From: Branchinecta lynchi
Taxonomy: Eukaryota; Arthropoda; Branchiopoda; Anostraca; Branchinectidae
DNA: 64,000 bases
Assembly (NCBI GenBank): GCA_023053575.1
Contig: JAKZAP010000054.1
Location: forward strand, 186,001-250,000
Direction of reading: 5' to 3'
The stretch's first letter is position 1; the number at the start of each line of letters is the position of its first letter. Under the pieces are notes generated by a model, which had not been told where the DNA came from, did not search any database, and saw only the letters and a list, made by a program, of their open reading frames with translations. The position numbers and the translations under genes were made by a program. Positions 11,664 to 23,523 of the stretch are shown here, one piece after another.

Positions 11664-12798
11664 CAAGACCAAAGGTTTCGATGGGATCCCAAAAATTCAA
11701 TATCTGATCCAGACAACTGGGTCTTGTCTTAGCCAGATCCAGTCTTCGCCAAACTCCTTGAACATTTTTACAATTAAAATTCAGAAACAGATTAAGGCCA
11801 AATAGCTAATCACCTGAGAAAACCAAGTTCAGATTTGGATTCAGCATGTGTGTTTACCCCTATAAGTCATATCTGTTTTGACGAAAACTTCCTGCCACTT
11901 CTGCCAATTTCCCGGTTCCGGCCGAACTCCAGAACTACTTGTCAGGCGAAAAAAGAAAGCTCAAAGACGAAGGGTATCTTCTTTCCCCAGTAAAGAACAT
12001 CTAATCAACTTCAAATAGAAATTTAGCTTATAACAAATTTTCCGATTCCAGCCGGATTCCGGTCGAACTATATGTCCGGGTAAAATTTGATTGTCATACA
12101 GGGACTCAGCATCTCTTCTTACCCCTAAATCGCTTATCTAATCAACTAGAAATAAAACTTTGACTTCCAACAGTTTTCCGGTTTTGGCCGGATTCCGGAC
12201 GAACTACATGTCCGGGTAGAAAATTGATTTCAGAAGACATGTTCAGCATGTCTTCTTGCCCTAAATCGAAAGTCTAATCAACTCCAAATAAAACTTTTAA
12301 TTTTGACAAACTTTCCGGTTTCGGCCGGATTCCGGTCGAAATACTTGTCCGTCGAGAAAATAGTTTTCACCATCGTCTTCAGCATGTCTTCCTGCCTCTA
12401 AATAGAACATCTAATCAACTTCAAATAAAACTTTTATTTTCAACAAACCTTTCCGGTTTGGGCCGGATTCCGGGCGAAATATTTGTACGTCGAGAAAATA
12501 GTTTTCCCCATCGTGTTCAGCATGTCTTCTTACCCCATAATCGACCATCAAATTAGCTGTTTCAAAATATTTTGTTTGTCCCTTAATTTGAATCCCCTCC
12601 CCCACCCCTAAATGTAGAGCTACAAAGCCCATCTACGAACTTGACTGGTCCGACGACCCGACGAACCCTCACACCAAGTTTCATCAAAATATCTCATTCC
12701 CTTCGAGAGTTATCGTGCTTACAGACGGACGGACAGACGGACGGACGGACAACTTTTGCGATGTCATAGGTATCCCTCCACTTACGTTTTGGAATCCC
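11664..12798 (+). mobile_element. GGGATCCC-family tandem-core element (copy 2)
   Basis: Same family, plus orientation. It starts with CAAGACCAAAGG after an A-run. The ~136-bp core units are at about 11900-12560, the (GACGGAC)n stretch at 12723-12750, and the end is GGAATCCC before AAAAAGG. One base of the terminal palindrome is changed (GGGATCCC to GGAATCCC). Confidence 0.72.
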
Positions 12799-12879
12799 AA
12801 AAAGGTTTAGCGGGCGAAGAATTCCGGTCTACTTGAAAGGAATTTCGTCGGCGGCGCTGGTAAAAAAAAAAGACTAAAA

Positions 12880-14517
12880 CAAGAGCTACGAGCTCATATG
12901 GCACTTGTTACGAGTAGGCACGGCTCGGTTATGTGAATGATATATCTAGTGTTTGCTAGGTGTCTTCCCACCAAGTTTCATCTCGATCCCTCCACTCATA
13001 GCGTTTTTCAATATTTCCGGTTCTCCCCTCCAGCTCCCCCTAAAAGTCACCGGATCCGGTCCGGATTTTAAGTGGGTCGTCTGAGGCATAAGGTCTTTCC
13101 AAATATCAAGTTTCATCGAGATCCGGTCACCCGTTCAAAAGTTATAAATACCTCAAGATTCCGGATTCCCCGTCCCTCCACTCCCCCGACAGTGCCCGAA
13201 TCGGCTCGGTCATGTCAAAGATGTATCTAGTGTTTGCTAGGTGTCTTCCCACCAAGTTTCATCTCGATCCCTCCACTCATAGCGTTTCCCAAGATTTCCG
13301 GTTGCCCCCTCCAGCTCCCCCCAAAAGTCACCGGATCCGGTCCGGATTTTAAGTGGGTCGTCTGAGGCATGAGGCCTTTCCAAATATCAAGTTCCATCGA
13401 GATCCGATCACCCGTTCAAAAGTTATAAATACCTCAAGATTCCGGATTCCCCCTCCCTCCACTCCCCCCACAGTGCCCGAATTGGCTCGGTTATGTCAAT
13501 GATGTATCTAGTGTTTGCTAGGTGTCTTCCCACCAAGTTTCATCTCGATCCCTCCACTCACAGTGTTTCCCAAGATTTCCGGTTGCCCCCTCCAACTCCC
13601 CCAAAAAGTTACCGAATCCGGTCCGGATTTTAAGTGGGTCGTCTTAGGCATGAGGTCGTTCCAAATATCAAGTTTCATCGAGATCCGGTCACCCGTTCAA
13701 AAGTTATAAATACCTCAAGATTCCGGATTCCCCCTCCCTCCACTCCCCCGACAGTGCCCGAATCGGCTCGGTCATGTCAATTATGTATCTAGTGTTTGCT
13801 AGGTGTCTTCCCACCAAGTTTCATCTCGATCCCTCCACTCATAGCGTTTCCCAAGATTTCCGATTGCCCCCTGCAGCTCCCCCCAAAGTCACCGGATCCG
13901 GTCCAGATTTTAAGTGGGTCGTCTGAGGTACGAGGTGTTTCCGAATATCAAGTTCCATCGAGATCCGATCACCCGTTCAAAAGTTATAAATACCTCAAGA
14001 TTCCGGATTCCCCCTCCCTCCACTCCCCCCACAGTGCCCGAATCGGCTCGGTTATGTCAATGATGTATCTAGTGTGTTCTAGGTGTCTTCCCACCAAGTT
14101 TCATCTCGATCCCTCCACTCATAGCGTTTCCCAAGATTTCCGGTTGCCCCCTCCAGCTCCCCCCAAAAGTCACCGGATCCGGTCCGGATTTTAAGTGGGT
14201 CGTCTGAGGCATGAGGTCGTTCCAAATATCAAGTTTCATTGAGATCCGATCCCCCGTTCAAAAGTTAAAAATACCTCAAGATTCCGGATTCCCCCTCCCT
14301 CCACTCCCCCCACGGTGCTCGGATCGGGGAAGTGACTATTTCCAACTTAATCATTTGGGGTCCCTGATACGCCTGCCAAGTTTTATCGTCCTAGCTTATG
14401 TGGAAGTGCCCGAACTAGCAAAACCTGGACAGACCGACAGACCGACAGACCGACAGACCGACGGACGGACAGAAATTGCGATCGCTATATGGCACTTGGC
14501 CGAAGGGCAAGTGCCAT
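12880..14517 (+). mobile_element. CAAGTGCCAT-family tandem-core element (copy A)
   Basis: Starts CAAGAGCTACGAGCTCATAT followed by GGCACTTG. It has five ~281-bp core units (phrase ACCAAGTTTCATCTCGATCC at 12970, 13251, 13532, 13813 and 14093), a (GACAGACC)n stretch at 14431-14470 and a TTGCGATCGCTATATGG box. The 3' hairpin is ATGGCACTTG-GCCGAAGGG-CAAGTGCCAT (14489-14517). Copy C shows the empty site as an A-run (37201-37213), so insertion occurred between A residues. No protein is encoded. The architecture fits Helentron-associated non-autonomous elements (5' subterminal inverted repeat, tandem core, 3' stem-loop, T/T target), an assignment by structure only. Confidence 0.78.
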
Positions 14518-15024
14518 AAAAAATCTACCTAGTTTTAGAGCAGCAATCATCAGTATTCGAGTATAAATGCGATCCTAACAATTTTTTTTTGGCTGGTGAA
14601 TTTATTTTAGTCAGATTTTCTTATTTGAGGAAAGAATTTTGTTTCCCTCTTGAGTGTAAACATTATCTTTTGACCAAGACCAGATTCTTTTCAAGTTTTC
14701 CTCAAAGTTTAGACGCTGCGTAAGGTGGGCAACATTACACACGAAGTACGAGATCCTGGAAACGAGAGTGGATGCAACGATTTAGGGCCGTACGAGTGAA
14801 CTATGCTAATAGGGTTCCATTTTAGGATCAGTTGACGATGTCCACCGGGAATTCAGATGCATGGGTATTGAACGACCAATCACCCCAGCCCCGGTATATA
14901 ATTCAAGCAGTTGGTCGGAAAAATCCTGTACGTCAGAATCGTCCTTGGCGTCCATCCCTCCCCCCATCCCTCTTCCCAAGGTAGGCTGACTTATCTGTCT
15001 CATCCTTCAGTCTCTTATCTCACC

Positions 15025-15724
15025 TTATCCTAACAAAACTAAAACTGAAACTCTATATTTGTTAACCAATATTTTGCCTGTTTCAGAATTATTCACTCTC
15101 CATTCTTTTTTATTTAAGGTAAAATATGACCGGTCGGAACTACCTACGTACTTTCGTTCGAGTAATTTTTTCCCTGAGCAACCTGACCATTCTTATGAAA
15201 CCCGTCATAAATGGAAAATGCAGCACCTTAAATTAACCACTGAGAGATCGCGGTTCTCACCATATTTTTCAATCACAGGTTCATGGCATCTTTATTTACA
15301 ATATATTGATATCAGTAAATCTCTTCCAAATATAAAAAAGCAACTTCATTCTATACTTATAAATAAATTAAAGAATCATCGATAAAAAAAAATTAAAGAA
15401 AACTTTTATTTGTTTGTTGTTGATATGTTTTGGTTGGGGTCCATAGTAGTTGTCGGCCATCGGTAACCCTCGCTTACGCATTGGTTTTTTTTTTTTGTGG
15501 GATTTCGGGTTGATCTTGCCGAGTGTCGGTGGGTTTGTGGGGCGGGTTTCCGTCTGGTGATGAGTCATGGAATTATTAACATTTATTTATGTAATTAGTT
15601 ATAGGTAAAATATGTTTGTTATATATTGTACCGGGTTTTCGTCAATCGACCTTGTGTCCCCGGCTTGACCCTATTTATTTTGATTTTATACAGAAGTGTA
15701 AATTAAACCTTGAACCTTGAACCC
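15025..15724 (+). mobile_element. 5'-truncated LINE 3' end (copy A)
   Basis: Copy C reads straight through CTTATCTCACCTGCATGTACC (37708-37728), whereas here about 700 bp lie between CTCACC and GCATG. An open frame at 15059-15385 (108 codons) resembles the C-terminal tail of CR1/Jockey-type reverse transcriptases, with a YETRHKWKMQHLKL-like phrase and a final stretch of basic and hydrophobic residues before the stop. A 3' untranslated part follows, ending in the short repeat TTGAACC (AAACCTTGAACCTTGAACC), typical of CR1-like tails. The catalytic RT core is missing, so the copy is dead. Confidence 0.72.
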
Positions 15725-16904
15725 GCATGTACCTTATCTTTCTCTAGAGTAAAAAATATTCCTTCAGCCCGTGCTGAATGCGAATCATATATGATAGTGC
15801 AAAACGTATATGTCAACTGAATTTTATTGGAGCTCTTTCGGCCTGTCTTGGCAGCTCTTGAGGCTTAAAGCCGCTCCGCTCAAGTTGGATAAACGAACTT
15901 GTCAGTGGCCCATTTGTTGGCATAATATTATTATAATCAATCTCGACCCTCGGGTAGTCCTTCCCTTGTCGCGACTCGCTTCTGGATTTTCTACAGTTTC
16001 ATCATGAATCTTGAGAAAATCTCAACTTTTCCGGATGGAATTGGATGGTGCTGAAAACCCGGTAGTTAGTCCGCGAGCAGCCGACTCCGATCTTCTGTCG
16101 GTCGGGCGGTCACGTTTTCTAATTCCAGACTTCGTAACTACTGCCAATTCCGTACGGGAAAGTTGATACTTTTAAACTTTTATAATTTTCAACTCTACTT
16201 TGATGACGCAAGAATCAAGTGTTTAGCGATCTCTTCGAATGCAAACAAGTGCCCGGTGCCAGGCCAATGCCGGCACCGGCTCGGCCACGTGCTTTAAGGA
16301 CCCTTTTGCTTCTGCTGATTTTCATGCCCAGCTTCTGAAATCTCCGCCTTCCGCGTTTTTTATCTGCGGGCTTTTAACACTTTTTTCGCCCAACCGAGTT
16401 TTGTCTGTTGCACAAAGTAAATTTGCAGCTAGCTGGTGTGTAGCAGATGCTGGGGAGTAGAAACCCCTAGGTCGCTTTCGAAAGCACATCGGTAATAGAA
16501 AAAAAATCTGAAAAGTTATAATTCATTTTAGCCTTTCTGTCCTGCACCTCAGATACACGTCCAAGGCTCCACCAAGTACTGGGAACCACAAACCTCTTCA
16601 CCTCGTTTCGTGTCCGGAATATCGCAGAATGAAAGACCGAAGTTGGACATTCCTCAGTGGACCGAGACTGAAGGTACGACATTTTGTTTGCTGTTTCTTA
16701 AGTGAATACTCATAGTGGCTTTGTTCGTATTAAGACCTAAAAATTCTTGAAATAAAGGGATATCAAAAGGATGCATCGACCGAGTATCGAACACGGGCCG
16801 CCCGCGTGGCACGCGAGCATTAAAGACTGTGGGTGAATAGAACGTGACTTTCATTTATCAGTGGAAAAAAATCGAAAGCCATTTAGTAGACGGAAATAAA
16901 AGGA

Positions 16905-16976
16905 TGCATCGACCGGGAATCGAACCAGGGCCTCAACGCATGGCAGGCGAACATTCTACCACTGAACCATCGATGC
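16905..16976 (-). tRNA. tRNA-Gly(GCC)-like sequence, copy B
   Basis: Tandem-duplicate partner of 10541-10611 with one inserted base in the anticodon-arm 3' strand (CTCAACGCATGG on the plus strand). This lengthens the sequence to 72 nt and further disturbs that stem. Most likely a pseudogene. Confidence 0.6.
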
Positions 16977-18026
16977 TTATTATTTCTAACGGCTTAGCAA
17001 CCAGGTACCCCCCCCCCCCCCACACACACACACACCCAACCACCCTCCCCGATAAACACCAGAAAAGATAGGCGAAGATTTGTTAGTTTTCCTGGATTAA
17101 CGGGTCCATAGATATTTTGGTATCGGTACAGTAGGTGCCACGGTTTCACGCTTTAAAACATAGCACAATCCGTTTGAAAGGTAAACCACCAAATTTATGG
17201 GCGGCACCATTGTTTCAGCTGGTGCAGGGACAGGGTGTACAACAGGTGACGGAGTGTTATTAACTCCTATACTTCCGCATAGCATCGCGCAACACGTTAT
17301 TTTTCGCACGCCGTTAATTAGCGAGGGGTTGAATGGGTAGAATATTAGGGGTTAAGTTAAAACGAAAGGTACTCGATTGGTTAGGAATGATCGCCTGAAA
17401 ATGGTCGCTAGTGATCCGCAAACCTAACTAACCCAACCCAATCCTAACACTATCCCAACCCTGCCCCAACCCCTAGCTATACCAAACCTCCCACCCCTCC
17501 CATCTAAAATATAAACGGCCACACCAGAACAAACCATGCCAAACGAACAAAACCAAATCAAATAATCCGTGGCCTTTGGTGGGGTTGCCTCCGAATGCTA
17601 GATATAGTATTCAATCTGTGGTGAACAATACAATCTGACTACATTGCCTGCCCCTTTTGGTGTAGTATTCTCGGAAAATGGGTATATATCGCTGTATACA
17701 GTTGTTTTAATTCGGGGGGAGGGGGGGGGGGGGTGAAGGCTCATGGCCTGTCAACTCATGTGTAAAACACAAGTGAGCCCTGGATTTGGATGCAGGACAC
17801 CAAAAACCAAGAGGGGCATAATTGATAGGTTTACATAGGTGGTATTGGGGATAGATATTTTCTGCAAATATTGGTGTAATGCGCACAAGTGAAAATAAAA
17901 AATGGTAACGTACGAGTGGATATGGTGGGGTGGTAAAACGTGCAGAAATGATGGGTTGGGTCAGTATGGTGGTGCTGTGGGTTACAGTACTTGAAAGGAT
18001 TCCGTCCGTGAAGACGACTAGAAAAA

Positions 18027-19161
18027 CAAGACCAAAGGTTTCGATGGGATCCCAAAAATTCAATATCTGATCCAGACAACTGGGTCTTGTCTTAGCCAGA
18101 TCCAGTCTTCGCCAAACTCCTTGAACATTTTTACAATTAAAATTCAGAAACAGATTAAGGCCAAATAGCTAATCACCTGAGAAAACCAAGTTCAGATTTG
18201 GATTCAGCATGTGTGTTTACCCCTATAAGTCATATCTGTTTTGACGAAAACTTCCTGCCACTTCTGCCAATTTCCCGGTTCCGGCCGAACTCCAGAACTA
18301 CTTGTCAGGCGAAAAAAGAAAGCTCAAAGACGAAGGGTATCTTCTTTCCCCAGTAAAGAACATCTAATCAACTTCAAATAGAAATTTAGCTTATAACAAA
18401 TTTTCCGATTCCAGCCGGATTCCGGTCGAACTATATGTCCGGGTAAAATTTGATTGTCATACAGGGACTCAGCATCTCTTCTTACCCCTAAATCGCTTAT
18501 CTAATCAACTAGAAATAAAACTTTGACTTCCAACAGTTTTCCGGTTTTGGCCGGATTCCGGACGAACTACATGTCCGGGTAGAAAATTGATTTCAGAAGA
18601 CATGTTCAGCATGTCTTCTTGCCCTATATCGAAAGTCTAATCGACTCCAAATAAAACTTTTAATTTTGACAAACTTTCCGGTTTCGGCCGGATTCCGGTC
18701 GAAATACTTGTCCGTCGAGAAAATAGTTTTCACCATCGTCTTCAGCATGTCTTCCTGCCTCTAAATAGAACATCTAATCAACTTCAAAAAAAACTTTTAT
18801 TTTCAACAAACCTTTCCGGTTTGGGCCGGATTCCGGGCGAAATATTTGTACGTCGAGAAAATAGTTTTCCCCATCGTGTTCAGCATGTCTTCTTACCCCA
18901 TAATCGACCATCAAATTAGCTGTTTCAAAATATTTTGTTTGTCCCTTAATTTGAATCCCCTCCCCCACCCCTAAATGTAGAGCTACAAAGCCCATCTACG
19001 AACTTGACTGGTCCGACGACCCGACGAACCCTCACACCAAGTTTCATCAAAATATCTCATTCCCTTCGAGAGTTATCGTGCTTACAGACGGACGGACAGA
19101 CGGACGGACGGACAACTTTTGCGATGTCATAGGTATCCCTCCACTTACGTTTTGGAATCCC
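18027..19161 (+). mobile_element. GGGATCCC-family tandem-core element (copy 3, in copy B)
   Basis: This is the tandem-duplicate partner of 11664-12798, with the same mutated GGAATCCC end and only a few substitutions (for example near 18627 and 18788). It is a duplication product, not an independent insertion. Confidence 0.75.
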
Positions 19162-19242
19162 AAAAAGGTTTAGCGGGCGAAGAATTCCGGTCTACTTGAA
19201 AGGAATTTCGTCGGCGGCGCTGGTAAAAAAAAAAGACTAAAA

Positions 19243-20881
19243 CAAGAGCTACGAGCTCATATGGCACTTGTTACGAGTAGGCACGGCTCGGTTATGTGAA
19301 TGATATATCTAGTGTTTGCTAGGTGTCTTCCCACCAAGTTTCATCTCGATCCCTCCACTCATAGCGTTTTTCAATATTTCCGGTTCTCCCCTCCAGCTCC
19401 CCCCAAAAGTCACCGGATCCGGTCCGGATTTTAAGTGGGTCGTCTGAGGCATAAGGTCTTTCCAAATATCAAGTTTCATCGAGATCCGGTCACCCGTCCA
19501 AAAGTTATAAATACCTCAAGATTCCGGATTCCCCGTCCCTCCACTCCCCCGACAGTGCCCGAATCGGCTCGGTCATGTCAAAGATGTATCTAGTGTTTGC
19601 TAGGTGTCTTCCCACCAAGTTTCATCTCGATCCCTCCACTCATAGCGTTTCCCAAGATTTCCGGTTGCCCCCTCCAGCTCCCCCCAAAAGTCACCGGATC
19701 CGGTCCGGATTTTAAGTGGGTCGTCTGAGGCATGAGGCCTTTCCAAATATCAAGTTCCATCGAGATCCGATCACCCGTTCAAAAGTTATAAATACCTCAA
19801 GATTCCGGATTCCCCCTCCCTCCACTCCCCCCACAGTGCCCGAATTGGCTCGGTTATGTCAATGATGTATCTAGTGTTTGCTAGGTGTCTTCCCACCAAG
19901 TTTCATCTCGATCCCTCCACTCACAGTGTTTCCCAAGATTTCCGGTTGCCCCCTCCAACTCCCCCCAAAAGTTACCGAATCCGGTCCGAATTTTAAGTGG
20001 GTCGTCTTAGGCATGAGGTCGTTCCAAATATCAAGTTTCATCGAGATCCGGTCACCCGTTCAAAAGTTATAAATACCTCAAGATTCCGGATTCCCCCTCC
20101 CTCCACTCCCCCGACAGTGCCCGAATCGGCTCGGTCATGTCAATTATGTATCTAGTGTTTGCTAGGTGTCTTCCCACCAAGTTTCATCTCGATCCCTCCA
20201 CTCATAGCGTTTCCCAAGATTTCCGATTGCCCCCTGCAGCTCCCTCCAAAAGTCACCGGATCCGGTCCAGATTTTAAGTGGGTCGTCTGAGGTACGAGGT
20301 GTTTCCGAATATCAAGTTCCATCGAGATCCGATCACCCGTTCAAAAGTTATAAATACCTCAAGATTCCGGATTCCCCCTCCCTCCACTCCCCCCACAGTG
20401 CCCGAATCGGCTCGGTTATGTCAATGATGTATCTAGTGTGTTCTAGGTGTCTTCCCACCAAGTTTCATCTCGATCCCTCCACTCATAGCGTTTCCCAAGA
20501 TTTCCGGTTGCCCCCTCCAGCTCCCCCCAAAAGTCACCGGATCCGGTCCGGATTTTAAGTGGGTCGTCTGAGGCATGAGGTCGTTCCAAATATCAAATTT
20601 CATTGAGATCCGATCCCCCGTTCAAAAGTTAAAAATACCTCAAGATTCCGGATTCCCCCTCCCCCCACTCCCCCCACGGTGCTCGGATCGGGGAAGTGAC
20701 TATTTCCAACTTAATCATTTGGGGTCCTTGATACGCCTGCCAAGTTTTATCGTCCTAGCTTATGTGGAAGTGCCCGAACTAGCAAAACCTGGACAGACCG
20801 ACAGACCGACAGACCGACAGACCGACGGACGGACAGAAATTGCGATCGCTATATGGCACTTGGCCGAAGGGCAAGTGCCAT
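19243..20881 (+). mobile_element. CAAGTGCCAT-family tandem-core element (copy B)
   Basis: Tandem-duplicate partner of 12880-14517 with the same five ~281-bp core units and 3' hairpin, differing at scattered bases (for example near 19988 and 20246). Open frames of 60-130 codons here are produced by the ~281-bp periodicity, which leaves frames open by chance, and are not genes. Confidence 0.8.
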
Positions 20882-21387
20882 AAAAAATCTACCTAGTTTT
20901 AGAGCAGCAATCATCAGTATTCGAGTATAAATGCGATCCTAACAATTTTTTTTTGGCTGGTGAATTTTTTTTGTCAGATTTTCTGATTTGAGGAAAGAAT
21001 TTTGTTTCCCTCTTGAGTGTAAACATTATCTTTTGACCAAGACCAGATTCTTTTCAAGTTTTCCTCAAAGTTTAGACGCTGCGTAAGGTGGGCAACATTA
21101 CACACGAAGTACGAGATCCTGGAAACGAGAGTGGATGCAACGATTTAGGGCCGTACGAGTGAACTATGCTAATAGGGTTCCATTTTAGGATCAGTTGACG
21201 ATGTCCACCGGGAATTCAGATGCATGGGTATTGAACGACCAATCACCCCAGCCCCGGTATATAATTCAAGCAGTTGGTCGGAAAAATCCTGTACGTCAGA
21301 ATCGTCCTTGGCGTCCATCCCTCCCCCCATCCCTCTTCCCAAGGTAGGCTGACTTATCTGTCTCATCCTTCAGTCTCTTATCTCACC

Positions 21388-22087
21388 TTATCCTAACAAA
21401 ACTAAAACTGAAACTCTATATTTGTTAACCAATATTTTGCCTGTTTCAGAATTATTCACTCTCCATTCTTTTTTATTTAAGGTAAAATATGACCGGTCGG
21501 AACTACCTACGTACTTTCGTTCGAGTAATTTTTTCCCTGAGCAACCTGACCATTCTTATGAAACCCGTCATAAATGGAAAATGCAGCACCTTAAATTAAC
21601 CACTGAGAGATCGCGGTTCTCACCATATTTTTCAATCACAGGTTCATGGCATCTTTATTTACAATATATTGATATCAGTAAATCTCTTCCAAATATAAAA
21701 AAGCAACTTCATTCTATACTTATAAATAAATTAAAGAATCATCGATAAAAAAAAATTAAAGAAAACTTTTATTTGTTTGTTGTTGATATGTTTTGGTTGG
21801 GGTCCATAGTAGTTGTCGGCCATCGGTAACCCTCGCTTACGCATTGGTTTTTTTTTTTTTTGGGATTTCGGGTTGATCTTGCCGAGTGTCGGTGGGTTTG
21901 TGGGGCGGGTTTCCGTCTGGTGATGAGTCATGGAATTATTAACATTTATTTATGTAATTAGTTATAGGTAAAATATGTTTGTTATATATTGTACCGGGTT
22001 TTCATCAATCGACCTTGTGTCCCCGGCTTGACCCTATTTATTTTGATTTTATACAGAAGTGTAAATTAAACCTTGAACCTTGAACCC
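21388..22087 (+). mobile_element. 5'-truncated LINE 3' end (copy B)
   Basis: Tandem-duplicate partner of 15025-15724. The 108-codon C-terminal frame (21422-21748) is identical, and the (TTGAACC)n tail is kept. It was carried along in the 6.36-kb duplication rather than inserted separately. Confidence 0.75.
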
Positions 22088-22841
22088 GCATGTACCTTAT
22101 CTTTCTCTAGAGTAAAAAATATTCCTTCAGCCCGTGCTGAATGCGAATCATATATGATAGTGCAAAACGTATATGTCAACTGAATTTTATTGGAGCTCTT
22201 TCGGCCTGTCTTGGCAGCTCTTGAGGCTTAAAGCCGCTCCGCTCAAGTTGGATAAACGAACTTGTCAGTGGCCCATTTGTTGGCATAATATTATTATAAT
22301 CAATCTCGACCCTCGGGTAGTCCTTCCCTTGTCGCGACTCGCTTCTGGATTTTCTACAGTTTCATCATGAATCTTGAGAAAATCTCAACTTTTCCGGATG
22401 GAATTGGATGGTGCTGAAAACCCGGTAGTTAGTCCGCAAGCAGCCGACTCCGATCTTCTGTCGGTCGGGCGGTAACGTTTTCTAATTCCAGACTTCGTAA
22501 CTACTGCCAATTCCGTACGGGAAAGTTGATACTTTTAAACTTTTATAATTTTCAACTCTACTTTGATGACGCAAGAATCAAGTGTTTAGCGATCTCTTTG
22601 AATGCAAACAAGTGCCCGGTGCCAGGCCAATGCCGGCACCGGCTCGGCCACGTGCTTTAAGGACCCTTTTGCTTCTGCTGATTTTCATGCCCAGCTTCTG
22701 AAATCTCCGCCTTCCGCGTTTTTTATCTGCGGGCTTTTAACACTTTTTTCGCCCAACCGAGTTTTGTCTGTTGCGCAAAGTAAATTTGCAGCTAGCTGGT
22801 GTGTAGCAGATGCTGGGGAGTAGAAACCCCTAGGTCGCTTT

Positions 22842-23322
22842 TGGCTAGCTGAGATACAGATCACGTGCCCAAATGGGCTGGAGGAGGAAGGGGATGCTAG
22901 AGTAAACATTCAGGTTTCACTCCCTTCCGAGAGTTCCTGTGTGAGTTATTTATTTTCCGTCTCAGTGTTTCGTCACCTTTTCATTTTCTTCCTCATTCTT
23001 AGTTTGCGTCGATGCTCGGTGTGTGTGTGTGGGGGGGGGGGACGTTGCTGCGAGTTTCTCGACTAATGCTGTCCAGAATGCCGGTAGTTGCAGCTGGCGC
23101 CAGAACCAATCAGTTTTTTTGACAATCGCTGTAAATCTTATCATGAATTGCAACTAAATAAGAGTGATCAGAAAAGCTTGTTCATGTTATAAAAATTATT
23201 TTGCTTTCCTTTGTTTTCGGTTATGTTACTAATCAAACTTGAAAAGAAGTCCAATGCAAACAGACTCGAACTCCTTTCTAACTGCTTCTGCGTAAACAAA
23301 GAAATCTCGCCCTTACATCATT
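22842..23322. other. Non-repeat stretch upstream of the U6-like sequence
   Basis: No gene supported. A (GT)n-G-run tract lies at 23019-23041. No clear TATA box or proximal sequence element is visible in the 60 bp before the U6-like start. Confidence 0.4.
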
Positions 23323-23347
23323 GTCCTCCTTCGGGAGGACATATACA

Positions 23348-23378
<31 letters not shown>

Positions 23379-23419
23379 GGCCCCTGCGCAAGGATGACAC
23401 ACAAAATCGTGAAGCGTTC
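23323..23419 (+). ncRNA. U6: U6 spliceosomal snRNA-like sequence (likely pseudogene)
   Basis: It contains the U6 landmarks in order. The 5' stem-loop is GTCCTCC-TTCG-GGAGGAC, followed by ATATACAAAAATTGGAACG, the invariant ACAGAG box (GATACAGAGAAG), the U4-pairing AGATTAGCATGGCCCCTGCG, the internal stem-loop with GGATGACAC and the end GTGAAGCGTTC. U6 forms the catalytic centre of the spliceosome with U2. After GCGTTC the sequence departs from U6, with no immediate T-run terminator (first TTTT at 23450), and no TATA box is seen about 25 bp upstream. The body is almost intact, but the missing promoter and terminator suggest a retroposed or dead copy. A functional gene with unusual flanks is the alternative. 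Confidence 0.85.
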
Positions 23420-23523
23420 GGCAACATCGGTTGCAGCTATATTAGTCCCATTTTCGTGTATTATTCTTACACTAACACCAAGATAACTTTCACTTGGATA
23501 GAACCAGGAATCTAATTTCTTTG

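Larger units (their letters stand above)
7539..16478. repeat. Composite repeat, copy A
   Basis: Copy A matches copy C (31102-38243) from CCGATAAATACC onward, and its right part from about 10112 is duplicated as copy B. It contains a foldback-like core (7731-11626), tRNA-Gly-like sequences, two GGGATCCC-family elements, one CAAGTGCCAT-family element (12880-14517) and a LINE 3' fragment (15025-15724). The last two, and the left GGGATCCC element, are absent at the same places in copy C, so they are later insertions. Open frames in this stretch (for example 10729-10941, 11230-11700, 12411-12632) are repeat-derived and show no coding signature. Confidence 0.85.
16479..22841. repeat. Composite repeat, copy B: direct tandem duplication of 10112-16478
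   Basis: The segment repeats copy A at an offset of about 6363-6368 bp with very few differences. It includes the tRNA-Gly-like sequences, the GGGATCCC element, the CAAGTGCCAT element and the LINE fragment at the same positions. The junction at 16471-16482 reads GTCGCTTTCGAAAG. It joins the copy right end (GTCGCTTT, followed by TGGCTAG at 22841) to the copy left end (TTCGAAAGC at 10112), sharing only T residues. The duplication therefore followed the nested insertions and is recent. Confidence 0.92.

Noticed and set aside
13796..14194. A 132-residue proline/serine-rich frame
   Set aside because: It spans tandem core units of a non-coding element. The translation is itself periodic with the ~281-bp repeat, and the equivalent frame is broken in copy B.
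12880..14517. Classical Helitron assignment (TC … CTRR ends, A/T target)
   Set aside because: The element does not end in CTRR and inserted between A residues. A Helentron-associated type fits better but remains inference.
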